A stretch of DNA of 64,000 bases from Winogradskyella jejuensis (GTDB taxonomy: Bacteria; Bacteroidota; Bacteroidia; Flavobacteriales; Flavobacteriaceae): contig NZ_FQWS01000001.1 of the NCBI RefSeq assembly GCF_900129745.1, positions 496,001-560,000 on the forward strand, written 5' to 3'. Positions 7,766 to 16,288 of this stretch are shown here, piece after piece (position 1 is the first letter of the stretch; every line of letters starts with the position of its first letter). Made by a program: the position numbers and the translations under genes. The notes under the pieces were generated by a model that did not search any database, was not told where the DNA came from, and saw only the letters and a list, made by a program, of their open reading frames with translations.

Positions 7766-9040
7766 TTGTCTCATTATAAATTAGGCCTCGATTTTGCCAA
7801 AGAATTAGACCAAAAAGACCAATTGGCAAATTTTCGCAGTCAGTTCCACATTCCGAAAGACAAGAATGGAGTTGAATTGATTTACATGACGGGAAACTCT
7901 TTGGGTTTACAACCAAAAATCACAAAAGATTATATACAGCAAGAGCTTGACGATTGGGCAAAACTAGGTGTTGAAGGCCATACACAAGGCAAACATCCTT
8001 GGCTGCATTACCATGAATTTCTAACAGAAACCATGGCAGAAATTGTCGGTGCAAAACCTATTGAGGTAGTGGTGATGAATTCGCTTACCGTCAACCTTCA
8101 TTTAATGATGGTGAGTTTTTACCAACCTACAAAAAAACGTTATAAAATCTTAATTGAAGCTGACGCCTTTCCTTCTGATAAATATACTGTGGAATCACAA
8201 CTGAGACATCATGGCTATGATGATAAAGAAGGGCTAGTTCTTTGGAAAGCTAGAGAAGGTGAAGAATTAGCCAATTACGAAGATTTAGAAGCCATTTTAG
8301 AGCAGAACGGTGACGAGATTGCCCTAATTATGATTGGTGGTGTTAACTATTACACCGGGCAATTTTTCGATTTAAAGCGTATTACCAAACTCGGACATAA
8401 ACATGGCTGTATAGTTGGTTTTGATTGTGCGCACGGTGCAGGAAACGTTTCATTAAATCTACACAATTCAGGAGCAGATTTTGCAGTTTGGTGTACCTAT
8501 AAATATTTAAATTCTGGCCCAGGAAGTTTATCAGGTGCTTTTATACATGAGCGTCACGCCAACAGAAAAGACCTTAACCGATTTACAGGTTGGTGGAGCC
8601 ACAATAAAGAAACGCGTTTTAAAATGCGCGATGAATTTGACCAGTTGCCTGGTGCAGAAGGTTGGCAATTAAGCAATCCGCCAATCTTATCTATGGCAGC
8701 AATAAGAGCCTCTTTAGATGTTTTTAAATCTGCTGGTTTTGATAAATTATGTTTAAAATCGAAAGCTCTTACAGGTTATTTTGAGTTTTTAATCAATAAG
8801 CTTAATAACACAAACATTAAAATCATCACGCCAAAACATCCAGATGAACGTGGTTGTCAATTATCAATTCAGGTTAACTATGCAGACAGAGCATTACATG
8901 ACAAGCTCACAAAGGCAGGAATTATAACCGATTGGCGCGAACCTGATGTTATTAGATGTGCACCTGTACCATTGTACAACTCTTTTGAAGATGTATATCA
9001 ATTTGTAGAACGATTGAAGACAATTTTAAGCCCATCCTAA
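7766..9040 (+). CDS. kynU: Kynureninase
   Basis: This PLP enzyme cleaves kynurenine and 3-hydroxykynurenine to (3-hydroxy)anthranilate and alanine. Family motifs include MTGNSLGLQP, FDCAHGAGN (PLP Asp) and WCTYKYLNSGPG with the Schiff-base Lys. Length (424 aa) is normal. The start is a TTG (TTG TCT CAT TAT): the frame is closed by TAA 4 bp upstream and the next ATG would remove the conserved N-terminus. It is the first gene of the kynurenine operon. Its last three codons and stop (Ser-Pro-Ser-TAA) lie inside a palindromic repeat copy. Confidence 0.95.
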   Translation: MSHYKLGLDFAKELDQKDQLANFRSQFHIPKDKNGVELIYMTGNSLGLQPKITKDYIQQELDDWAKLGVEGHTQGKHPWLHYHEFLTETMAEIVGAKPIEVVVMNSLTVNLHLMMVSFYQPTKKRYKILIEADAFPSDKYTVESQLRHHGYDDKEGLVLWKAREGEELANYEDLEAILEQNGDEIALIMIGGVNYYTGQFFDLKRITKLGHKHGCIVGFDCAHGAGNVSLNLHNSGADFAVWCTYKYLNSGPGSLSGAFIHERHANRKDLNRFTGWWSHNKETRFKMRDEFDQLPGAEGWQLSNPPILSMAAIRASLDVFKSAGFDKLCLKSKALTGYFEFLINKLNNTNIKIITPKHPDERGCQLSIQVNYADRALHDKLTKAGIITDWREPDVIRCAPVPLYNSFEDVYQFVERLKTILSPS

Positions 9041-9058
9041 TCTTCCTGAAGGGAAGGA
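9029..9058 (+). repeat. Palindromic repeat, copy 1 (end of kynU)
   Basis: AGCCCATCCTAATCTTCC followed by TGAAGGGAAGG; its core folds as CTTCC/GGAAG. An inverted near-identical copy lies 55 bp downstream. It covers the final codons and stop of kynU. Confidence 0.6.
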
Positions 9059-9076
9059 AATAGAAACCCTATTTAA

Positions 9077-10531
9077 ATGAATAAAGAAAAAAATAATAGC
9101 AACAGTGAGAATGTCTTCCCTTCTGGGGAAGATTTAGATGGGGCTCAAGACATACTCATCATCGGCGCAGGACTTTGCGGCAGTTTATTAGCATTACGCT
9201 TAGGTCAACGCGGCTATAATGTCACGGTTTACGAAAAACGACCTGATTTACGTAAAGTCGATATAAGCGCAGGTCGCTCCATAAACTTAGCATTTTCAGA
9301 CCGCGGAAACAAAGGCATGAAACTCGTCGGATTAGAAGAAGAAGTGAAGAAATTATGCATTCCAATGAATGGACGAATGATTCATGATAAAGAGGGAAAC
9401 ACCTTTATGTCTAATTACAGCGGACGCGATTATGAATATATAAACTCTATTTCACGTGAAGATTTAAATGCACTATTACTCACTGAAGCCGAAAAGCACG
9501 AAAATGTAAAAATTCATTTTAATAAAGGCTGCAAACATGTCGATTTTGAAAATACCTCAGCAGAATTCAAAGATTATATAGATAATTCAGAATTTATTGA
9601 AGATGCCGATGTGATTATCGCAACCGACGGCGCAGGTTCGGCATTACGTAAAAGCTACTACTTAGGGAAGAAATTTTTATTCAGCTTTTCGCAAGATTAT
9701 CTCACCCATGGCTATAAAGAGCTTAGTATTTTACCTGCTGAAGATGGCGGTTATAAAACCTTCAAAAATGCACTTCATATTTGGCCTCGCGGTGATTTTA
9801 TGATAATCGCTCTACCTAACTTGGATGGTAGTTTTACAGTGACGCTATTTTTAAGTTATGATGAAGGCGAATACAATTTCAATAACTTAACCACGCCAGA
9901 ACTAGTAACAGAATTTTTCCAAAAAGAATTTCCAGACGCCTTAGAAATTATGCCAAACCTAGTTGATGATTTTTTTGAGAATCCAACAGCACCTTTGGGT
10001 ACGATAAAATGTTCGCCATGGCATTACAAAGGAAACACCTTACTCATGGGAGATTCTGCGCATGCCATTGTCCCTTTTTACGGTCAAGGTATGAATGCTT
10101 CTTTTGAAGACGTCGTGGAATTCGATGCCGTTTTAGATGAAGGTCATGATAACTGGGAAGCCATTTTTAAAGCTTACGAAAAACGACGGAAAAAAGATAC
10201 CGATGCTATTGCCGATTTAGCTATAGACAACTTCCACGAAATGAAAGACCATGTTGGCCAAGCTATTTTTCAAGAAAAAAGAAAAATTGAAATGGCTCTA
10301 GAAAAAGAATTTCCTGAAGAATACGCCTCAAAATATAGTTTAGTAACTTTCAACGAAGATATTGGCTATAGAGAAGCTATGCTGAGAGGTCGTGCACAAG
10401 ATAAAGCCATACTAAACATGTTAAGTGACAATGTTATTTCAGCTGAAGATGACATTAAAGATGTATTAGAAAAGGTAAAAGAAGAAACTGAAGCTATTCT
10501 TGAAGATGATAGAATTGCTGGATTATATTAA
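9077..10531 (+). CDS. kmo: Kynurenine 3-monooxygenase
   Basis: This FAD hydroxylase turns kynurenine into 3-hydroxykynurenine with NADPH and O2. The dinucleotide motif [13 protein letters not shown] and the acidic end YEKRPD open the fold, [14 protein letters not shown] is the KMO signature, and [17 protein letters not shown] is the second FAD motif. The protein is 484 aa, and the FAD motif starts only at about residue 30. The extra hydrophilic N-terminus (residues 1-24) includes [11 protein letters not shown], encoded by an inverted palindromic repeat copy. No other in-frame start lies between 9077 and the FAD motif. It is second in the operon, 36 bp after kynU. Confidence 0.95.
   Translation: MNKEKNNSNSENVFPSGEDLDGAQDILIIGAGLCGSLLALRLGQRGYNVTVYEKRPDLRKVDISAGRSINLAFSDRGNKGMKLVGLEEEVKKLCIPMNGRMIHDKEGNTFMSNYSGRDYEYINSISREDLNALLLTEAEKHENVKIHFNKGCKHVDFENTSAEFKDYIDNSEFIEDADVIIATDGAGSALRKSYYLGKKFLFSFSQDYLTHGYKELSILPAEDGGYKTFKNALHIWPRGDFMIIALPNLDGSFTVTLFLSYDEGEYNFNNLTTPELVTEFFQKEFPDALEIMPNLVDDFFENPTAPLGTIKCSPWHYKGNTLLMGDSAHAIVPFYGQGMNASFEDVVEFDAVLDEGHDNWEAIFKAYEKRRKKDTDAIADLAIDNFHEMKDHVGQAIFQEKRKIEMALEKEFPEEYASKYSLVTFNEDIGYREAMLRGRAQDKAILNMLSDNVISAEDDIKDVLEKVKEETEAILEDDRIAGLY
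9114..9145 (-). repeat. Palindromic repeat, copy 2 (inverted, inside kmo)
   Basis: Read on the minus strand it is AGCCCCATCTAAATCTTCCC plus CAGAAGGGAAGA, matching copy 1 with two gaps and a few mismatches. It is translated in frame as part of the N-terminus of kmo. Confidence 0.6.
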
Positions 10532-10536
10532 TAATT

Positions 10537-10941
10537 ATGAGTGAAAAAACAGTAACACCAAGAGGTGCCTATCCACACACAAAACGCGTTGGTGATTTAA
10601 TATTTGTTTCTGGCACAAGTTCTCGCAGACCAGACAACACCATTGCTGGTGTTGATATTATAGACGAAATGGGTACAAAAAAACTCAACGTCTACGCACA
10701 AACTCAAGAAGTCTTAAAAAACATAAATCGCAATCTCGAAAAGGAAGGTGCCAGCCTTAAAGATGTGGTAGATGTGACCTCATTTTTAGTTAATATGAAT
10801 GATTTTGCAGATTACAATAGAGCTTATGCAGAATTTTTCGAAAAAGAAACCGGACCAACAAGAACAACTGTTGCCGTTCACCAATTACCACATCCAGATT
10901 TAGTGATTGAAATTAAGGTGATGGCTTACAAACCTGAATAA
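10537..10941 (+). CDS. RidA-family 2-aminomuconate deaminase (probable)
   Basis: The 134-aa protein is a Rid/YjgF/UK114 member: [16 protein letters not shown] opens the fold and [21 protein letters not shown] carries the conserved Arg that binds the carboxylate of enamine/imine substrates. Within a kynurenine cluster, after kmo and before an aminomuconate semialdehyde dehydrogenase-like gene, the best reading is hydrolytic deamination of 2-aminomuconate to 4-oxalocrotonate, as in nitrobenzene and 2-aminophenol routes. A general enamine-detoxifying role is the alternative. It lies 5 bp after kmo and 1 bp before the dehydrogenase gene. Confidence 0.85.
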   Translation: MSEKTVTPRGAYPHTKRVGDLIFVSGTSSRRPDNTIAGVDIIDEMGTKKLNVYAQTQEVLKNINRNLEKEGASLKDVVDVTSFLVNMNDFADYNRAYAEFFEKETGPTRTTVAVHQLPHPDLVIEIKVMAYKPE

Positions 10942-10942
10942 T

Positions 10943-12382
10943 TTGAATATAAAAAACTACATAAACGGAGAATTTATAAAACCAACTTCAAATGAATGGA
11001 TAGATAACTATAATCCATCGAATGGTGAAGTATATGGACAAATTCCCAACTCATCAAAAGCCGATGTAGAAAACGCTTATATCGCTGCAAAAGCTGCTTT
11101 TCCAAGTTGGTCACAAACTACTCTGGAAGAACGCAGTCGCATTCTAATTAAAATTTCAGAGTTATTAGAAGCTAATCTAGAACGTTTTGCTGAAGCAGAA
11201 AGCAAAGACAACGGCAAACCCATTTCTCTGGCTAAAACTGTAGATATTCCAAGAGCCGCAAGTAATTTCAGATTCTTTGGCAATGCCATTACTCAGTTTG
11301 CAAGTGAAAGTCATGAATCTGCTGGGGAAAATGCTATTAATTATACACTACGCCAACCAATTGGAGTTGTCGGTTGTATTTCACCATGGAATCTCCCACT
11401 CTATTTATTTACATGGAAAATAGCTCCAGCCATTGCATCAGGCAATTGTGTGGTTGCCAAACCAAGTGAAGTCACTCCGTTGACAGCTTATTTATTAGGA
11501 GAAATTTGTGATGAGGCTGGCTTGCCAAAGGGCGTTTTAAACATTGTCCATGGTTTAGGTACAACCACCGGACAAGCCATCGTAGAACATCCAGACATAA
11601 AAGCTATTTCCTTTACAGGAGGAACAGCTACTGGCGCACATATCGCCAAAGTCGCTGCGCCGATGTTTAAAAAATTATCATTAGAATTAGGAGGAAAAAA
11701 CCCAAACATCATTTTTGCAGATTGCGATTATGATGATATGCTAAATACTACAATAAGGTCATCATTCGCTAATCAAGGGCAGATTTGTTTATGTGGCAGT
11801 CGTATTTTTGTAGACTCGTCGATATATGAAAAATTTAAAGCCGATTTTGTCGAAAAAATTAAGCAGCTTAAAGTTGGTCATCCGTCAGATTCAGATACTA
11901 ATATTGGTGCTTTAGTTTCAAAACCGCATTTAGAAAAAGTAAAAACGTATATTGAAGTCGCAAAAGAAGAAAACGGGAAAATTCTTTGCGGTGGAAATAA
12001 AGTCACTGTAAAAAATTACGAGAATGGTTATTATCTAGAGCCTACGGTAATTGAAGCGCCTTCGGATGAGTGTCGCGTGAACCAAGAAGAAATTTTTGGA
12101 CCTGTGGTTACCATAATGCCATTTGATAATGAGGACGAAGTTCTACAAATGGCTAACAAAGTAAAATACGGGTTATCCGCAACACTTTGGACAAATGACC
12201 TAAAACGAACCATGAGGATGAGTAATCAATTACAAGCTGGTATTGTTTGGGTAAACACGTGGATGATGCGTGACTTAAGAACGCCTTTTGGTGGTGTAAA
12301 AGCAAGTGGCGTTGGCAGAGAAGGCGGTTTTGAAGCGTTACGATTTTTTACAGAACCTAAAAATATATGTATCAAATATTAA
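10943..12382 (+). CDS. Aldehyde dehydrogenase, probable 2-aminomuconate semialdehyde dehydrogenase
   Basis: A 479-aa NAD-dependent aldehyde dehydrogenase: SPWNLPLYLFTWKIAPA (cofactor pocket), SFTGGTATG (nucleotide loop), LELGGKNPNI (general-base Glu) and NQGQICLCGSR (catalytic Cys). Its place between the aminomuconate deaminase and the 3-hydroxyanthranilate genes points to oxidation of 2-aminomuconate-6-semialdehyde to 2-aminomuconate, the ALDH8A1/AmnC role. The start is a TTG directly after the stop of the previous gene (1 bp between); no in-frame ATG exists upstream. Translational coupling is likely. Confidence 0.9.
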   Translation: MNIKNYINGEFIKPTSNEWIDNYNPSNGEVYGQIPNSSKADVENAYIAAKAAFPSWSQTTLEERSRILIKISELLEANLERFAEAESKDNGKPISLAKTVDIPRAASNFRFFGNAITQFASESHESAGENAINYTLRQPIGVVGCISPWNLPLYLFTWKIAPAIASGNCVVAKPSEVTPLTAYLLGEICDEAGLPKGVLNIVHGLGTTTGQAIVEHPDIKAISFTGGTATGAHIAKVAAPMFKKLSLELGGKNPNIIFADCDYDDMLNTTIRSSFANQGQICLCGSRIFVDSSIYEKFKADFVEKIKQLKVGHPSDSDTNIGALVSKPHLEKVKTYIEVAKEENGKILCGGNKVTVKNYENGYYLEPTVIEAPSDECRVNQEEIFGPVVTIMPFDNEDEVLQMANKVKYGLSATLWTNDLKRTMRMSNQLQAGIVWVNTWMMRDLRTPFGGVKASGVGREGGFEALRFFTEPKNICIKY

Positions 12383-12393
12383 ACTAAATAATT

Positions 12394-12918
12394 ATGAAAA
12401 CTAGAATACTTACCCTAGCACTAAGCTTTGCAATGACTTTTGCATTTGCTCAAGAGATGAAAACATTTACTAAAGACAATTACACTATTGACTATGACAC
12501 TACATGGGAAATCAGCGAGCAAAAAATACAACCTGCTGTACAGTTTATGATTCTTTCAGATGAATCTACTCAAGCTAAAGACAAGTTTAGAGAAAACATC
12601 AACTTATCTGCTGAGTCACTTCAAGGTCAAGAACTTAACGCCGCAGATTATGCAAAAATATCCTTAGATCAAATTAGCGTTCAAATTCCGGGCGCAAAAA
12701 TCATCACTAATGAGTCAAAAAAACTAAACGGTATAGACTGTCAAGAAATCATTTGGTCAGCAGACTTTGGTAATAACATGATTCTAAAATTCAAACAAGT
12801 AATTTTTGTTAGAGGCGGAACAGGATATGCGCTAACATTCTCTAGTACTACAACCGAGTTTGATACTTACAAAGAATCTGCTAATAAAATGTTGAGCAGT
12901 TTCAAATTTGTTAATTAA
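12394..12918 (+). CDS. PsbP/DcrB-like secreted protein
   Basis: It has a Sec signal peptide (MKTRILTLALSFAMTFAFA, cut before QEMK) and a mature domain of about 155 residues resembling the PsbP/DcrB (DUF1795) fold: an opening KDNYTIDYDTTWEI, a central short strand region and a C-terminal TGYALTFSSTTTEFDTYKESANKMLSSFKF, the usual ending of this fold. It has no catalytic motif. It stands 11 bp after the dehydrogenase gene and abuts the SDR gene, so it is transcribed with the kynurenine genes although no enzymatic step needs a periplasmic protein. Its role is unknown. Confidence 0.75.
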   Translation: MKTRILTLALSFAMTFAFAQEMKTFTKDNYTIDYDTTWEISEQKIQPAVQFMILSDESTQAKDKFRENINLSAESLQGQELNAADYAKISLDQISVQIPGAKIITNESKKLNGIDCQEIIWSADFGNNMILKFKQVIFVRGGTGYALTFSSTTTEFDTYKESANKMLSSFKFVN

Positions 12919-13701
12919 ATGAATTTAGAACTTAACAATAAATATGCACTCGTTTGTGGTAGCACACAAGGTATTGGTAAAGCAACAGCTCTAGCTTTGG
13001 CTGAAGAAGGTGTTAATGTAACTTTGATTGCTAGAAACGAAGACAAACTAAAAGCGGTTTTAGCCGAGATGCCTTCTCATAGAAATCACGATTATATTGT
13101 TGCCGATTTTTCAAATCCTTCAGAACTAGAAGAGAAAGTAAAAAATTATGTTTCCCAAAATCACGGATTTCATATCCTAGTGAATAATACTGGTGGTCCA
13201 AAAGGAGGTCCAGTGTTTTCAGCAGATGTTAACGAGTTTGAAGCAGCATTTACACAACATCTTAAATGTAATCATATTTTAGTACAGACCTTAGTACCTT
13301 TTATGAAAGCTGAAAATTACGGACGCATTATTAATGTTATTTCTACTTCTGTAAAACAACCTTTAGATGGCCTTGGAGTCAGTAACACCATTAGAGGCGC
13401 TGTTGCAAATTGGAGCAAAACTATGGCTAACGAGCTTGGACAATTTGGAATCACTGTTAACAATATCTTACCAGGCGCAACAGCTACAGAACGTCTATCA
13501 CAAATCATAAAAAATAAAGCTAAAAAAACGGGTAGCAGTATTGAAGATGCTACTAAAGCTATGCAAAACACTATACCTGCAAAACGCTTTGCTCAACCTC
13601 AAGAAACAGCAGATGCTATTACGTTTTTAGCAAGTGCAAGAGCAGCATATATTAACGGAATAAATCTTCCTGTAGATGGAGGAAGAACTAAAAGTTTGTA
13701 A
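12919..13701 (+). CDS. SDR-family oxidoreductase with degenerate active site, in the kynurenine cluster
   Basis: The protein has a Rossmann fold with the glycine motif GSTQGIGKATALALA and NNTGGPKGGP in place of the usual NNAG. At the catalytic stretch the classical Tyr-x-x-x-Lys is absent: where YSASK is expected the sequence reads SNTIR, so Tyr is Ser and Lys is Arg, while the preceding Ser region (VISTSVKQP) remains. This places it in the BKR-like SDR subgroup that lacks the full tetrad. It starts directly at the end of the PsbP-like gene and precedes haaO by 33 bp. Its reaction is unknown; no assigned kynurenine step is left for it. Confidence 0.85.
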   Translation: MNLELNNKYALVCGSTQGIGKATALALAEEGVNVTLIARNEDKLKAVLAEMPSHRNHDYIVADFSNPSELEEKVKNYVSQNHGFHILVNNTGGPKGGPVFSADVNEFEAAFTQHLKCNHILVQTLVPFMKAENYGRIINVISTSVKQPLDGLGVSNTIRGAVANWSKTMANELGQFGITVNNILPGATATERLSQIIKNKAKKTGSSIEDATKAMQNTIPAKRFAQPQETADAITFLASARAAYINGINLPVDGGRTKSL

Positions 13702-13734
13702 CTTTATAAGATTGCCAAACTTAATTATATAATC

Positions 13735-14271
13735 ATGAGTAAATTACATCCTCCTATCAATTTTAAAGCTTGGATTGAAGAAAATAGGCATCTCCTAAAA
13801 CCACCTGTTGGTAATAAAGTAGTTTGGAAAGATGGTGACTATATAGTTATGGTCGTTGGAGGACCAAATAGTAGAAAGGATTACCATTATAACGAAACTC
13901 CTGAATTTTTCTATCAAATAGAAGGTGATATCGTTCTAAAGGTCATCGACAAAGGCACTCCAAAAGATATTCATATTAGAGAAGGTGATATATTTTTATT
14001 ACCACCAAAAGTTCCACATTCACCTCAACGTGGCGCCAACACAGTAGGCTTGGTCATTGAATATCCCAGAGAAAAAGGGGTTAAGGATGCCCTTTTATGG
14101 TTTTGTGAAAACTGTACAACAAAACTTTACGAAGAAGATTTTACACTAGATAATATTGAAACTGATATGCCAAAAATATTTGACAAATATTATGGCGACT
14201 CTGATAAACGCACATGCCCAAATTGCAATGCAATAATGCAACCTCCAAAGAAAGTGCAGCTCAATGACTAA
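13735..14271 (+). CDS. haaO: 3-Hydroxyanthranilate 3,4-dioxygenase
   Basis: This Fe(II) cupin dioxygenase opens the ring of 3-hydroxyanthranilate to 2-amino-3-carboxymuconate semialdehyde. The metal ligands His51, Glu57 and His95 and the substrate-binding Arg47 and Arg99 sit at the same numbers as in the characterised Cupriavidus enzyme. The C-terminus keeps the second, rubredoxin-like iron site of bacterial enzymes (CENC and CPNC). Length is 178 aa, as expected. Its last 8 bases overlap the next gene, so the two are translationally coupled. Confidence 0.96.
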   Translation: MSKLHPPINFKAWIEENRHLLKPPVGNKVVWKDGDYIVMVVGGPNSRKDYHYNETPEFFYQIEGDIVLKVIDKGTPKDIHIREGDIFLLPPKVPHSPQRGANTVGLVIEYPREKGVKDALLWFCENCTTKLYEEDFTLDNIETDMPKIFDKYYGDSDKRTCPNCNAIMQPPKKVQLND

Positions 14272-15349
14272 ACGAAAACTTAGAATAAACGGACACTCTC
14301 ACCTACTACCTTATCCTGAGGAAATTCCTCAGTTTATGAAAGATAAAGGTATTTTTTGGGTAGATAAAGACCGAAAATTCATGCTTCAAAAAGATTGGAA
14401 TAGACCAATCACAGACTCAAGTTTCTTCTTAGACGAGAAATTGGCGTGGATGGAGCATTTTAAAATTGACCATGCTGTAGTGCTCAATCTATCTCAGCTC
14501 TATGGAAATGGTTTGCGTTTGGAAGAAATGAAACAAGCCCTACGCTTTCAAAATGATTTTAATGCACGGATTCAGCACGAAAATCCTAGTAAATTTACTA
14601 CTGGCTTTGTTGTGCATCCTGGTTTTGTCCGCGGCGCATGTTGGGAAATTGAGCGCTGTGTCGAAGTTTTAGGTATGCGCTTATTATGCTTACCTACTCA
14701 CTACATGGATACCATTGGAACATGGCGTTGCATTTTTGATGAAGAAAACGAACCTATTTTTGAACTGGCAGATAAATACAATTTAGCTGTTGAAATCCAT
14801 CCCTATGATGGCGAAAAATTTATAAAATTAGAAAATACTTCTTGGCGTTTTCATTTGATATGGATGTTAGCTCAATGCGCTGATGCTTATCATTTTTTAA
14901 CCTTAAATGGTTATTACGAAAAGTATCCTAAAATGCGCATCTGTTTTGCTCACGGTGGTCAACTGGCTCAGATTAATTTAGGGAGACGTATTCAAGGATT
15001 TGATGGTCGTCCAGATTTATTTGAAGGAAAAATTCATCCTCGAAAAGCTGTAGGCCATAAAAACATATTCTTTGACACACTAGTTCATGACACAGGCTCT
15101 TTGGAGTTATTGATAAAAAATCAAGGGTCTAAACAAGTTTTGATGGGATTAGATGACCCTTATCCATTGGGTGAAATGGAAAGTACTCAACAATCCTCTT
15201 ACCCTGGTAAAATTTTAGACTTGGCTATTGATCGAAATATTATTAATGAAGATGAACGTGATGCTATTTGGGAAGACAACGTTATCCAATGGCTTTGTGG
15301 TGATAATCAAGAGGCTAAAGACAAATTGGTAAAACGTATTTTGAGTTAA
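14264..15349 (+). CDS. 2-Amino-3-carboxymuconate-6-semialdehyde decarboxylase (ACMSD)
   Basis: An amidohydrolase-superfamily zinc decarboxylase that removes CO2 from the unstable HAAO product, steering flux to 2-aminomuconate rather than quinolinate and NAD. The zinc ligands are visible: the early His-x-His in NGHSHLLP (11, 13), the His in AVEIHPYDGE, the His in CFAHGGQ, and the Asp in MGLDDPYPLG. Length (361 aa) is slightly above the usual 330-340. It overlaps the 3' end of haaO by 8 bp, coupling production of the two enzymes that handle a reactive intermediate. Confidence 0.94.
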   Translation: MTKRKLRINGHSHLLPYPEEIPQFMKDKGIFWVDKDRKFMLQKDWNRPITDSSFFLDEKLAWMEHFKIDHAVVLNLSQLYGNGLRLEEMKQALRFQNDFNARIQHENPSKFTTGFVVHPGFVRGACWEIERCVEVLGMRLLCLPTHYMDTIGTWRCIFDEENEPIFELADKYNLAVEIHPYDGEKFIKLENTSWRFHLIWMLAQCADAYHFLTLNGYYEKYPKMRICFAHGGQLAQINLGRRIQGFDGRPDLFEGKIHPRKAVGHKNIFFDTLVHDTGSLELLIKNQGSKQVLMGLDDPYPLGEMESTQQSSYPGKILDLAIDRNIINEDERDAIWEDNVIQWLCGDNQEAKDKLVKRILS

Positions 15350-15391
15350 ATCAAAACTTCTATATTTATATTAACTAATCAATTTTATATT

Positions 15392-15616
15392 ATGAGAAAA
15401 ATCGGTATTTACGCAACCTTAATTGGTTTGGCCTTAATTATCCTACCTTATTTTGGCTTAACACTCAGACTGTTTGGAATGATTGACGAATTGGGAGAAA
15501 CTCCTGCTTGGGCTATTAAAATAGGTCTGGTTGTAGTCGGAGTTATTCTATATTTTCTTGGAGGCGCTAATTCTACATCTGAAGTTGCTAAGCAAAATAC
15601 TGAATCTGAAGCTTAA
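15392..15616 (+). CDS. Small two-helix membrane protein
   Basis: A 74-aa protein with two predicted membrane helices (about residues 5-26 and 40-60) joined by a short acidic loop containing DELGETPAWA, and a polar C-terminal tail. I recognise no family. It stands 42 bp after the ACMSD gene and 9 bp before the O-methyltransferase gene on the same strand, so it is probably read with them. Confidence 0.65.
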   Translation: MRKIGIYATLIGLALIILPYFGLTLRLFGMIDELGETPAWAIKIGLVVVGVILYFLGGANSTSEVAKQNTESEA

Positions 15617-15625
15617 AGGTCTTAC

Positions 15626-16267
15626 ATGCACTTTCTACCAGAAAAATTAGACGAATACGTTGTTGCACATTCTGAAGAAGAGCCAGACTTATTGCAACAA
15701 CTTACTAGGGAAACCTACCAAAAAATATTACAACCCATTATGCTTAGCGGTCCGTATCAAGGTCGTGTCTTAAGTATGATTTCAAAATTAATAAATCCTA
15801 GCTCTGTATTAGAGCTAGGGACTTTTACTGGTTATTCTACGCTTTGTCTAGCAGAGGGCTTACAAAAAGACGGAACAATACATACCATTGATATTAATGA
15901 AGAGCTAGAAGATTTTCAGAGAAAATATTTTGATAAATCAGGTTATGGTAAACAAATAATTCAGCATGTAGGCAATGCTTTAAATATTATTCCAAAAATA
16001 GACGCTACTTTTGATTTAGTCTTCATAGATGCTGACAAACCTAATTATAGCAATTACTTTCATTTAGTGATTGATAAACTTAAGTCAGGAGGTATTATAC
16101 TATCAGACAATGTGCTCTGGCATGGAAAAGTAGTTGAAAAACTCAACCCAAAAGACATCTCAACAAAAGCAGTTTTAGATTACAATACACTTCTTAAAAA
16201 TGACCCACAAATTGAAACCGTGGTTTTACCAATCCGAGATGGATTGACTATTAGTAGAAAGCTGTAA
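15626..16267 (+). CDS. O-methyltransferase (caffeoyl-CoA/catechol O-methyltransferase type)
   Basis: A 213-aa class I SAM methyltransferase of the Methyltransf_3 family: VLELGTFTGYSTLCLAEGL is motif I, HTIDINEEL holds the SAM-ribose acid, and DLVFIDADKPNY and LSDNVLWHGKV supply the metal-binding Asp/Asn residues of the catechol-type active site. Members methylate vicinal diols and similar aromatic hydroxyls. The substrate here is unknown; it lies at the end of the kynurenine strand run, which handles o-aminophenols, but the same gene type is common in flavobacteria elsewhere. It converges on tatA, 21 bp away. Confidence 0.88.
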   Translation: MHFLPEKLDEYVVAHSEEEPDLLQQLTRETYQKILQPIMLSGPYQGRVLSMISKLINPSSVLELGTFTGYSTLCLAEGLQKDGTIHTIDINEELEDFQRKYFDKSGYGKQIIQHVGNALNIIPKIDATFDLVFIDADKPNYSNYFHLVIDKLKSGGIILSDNVLWHGKVVEKLNPKDISTKAVLDYNTLLKNDPQIETVVLPIRDGLTISRKL

Positions 16268-16288
16268 AAAAAAGTATTAAGTCGGTAA

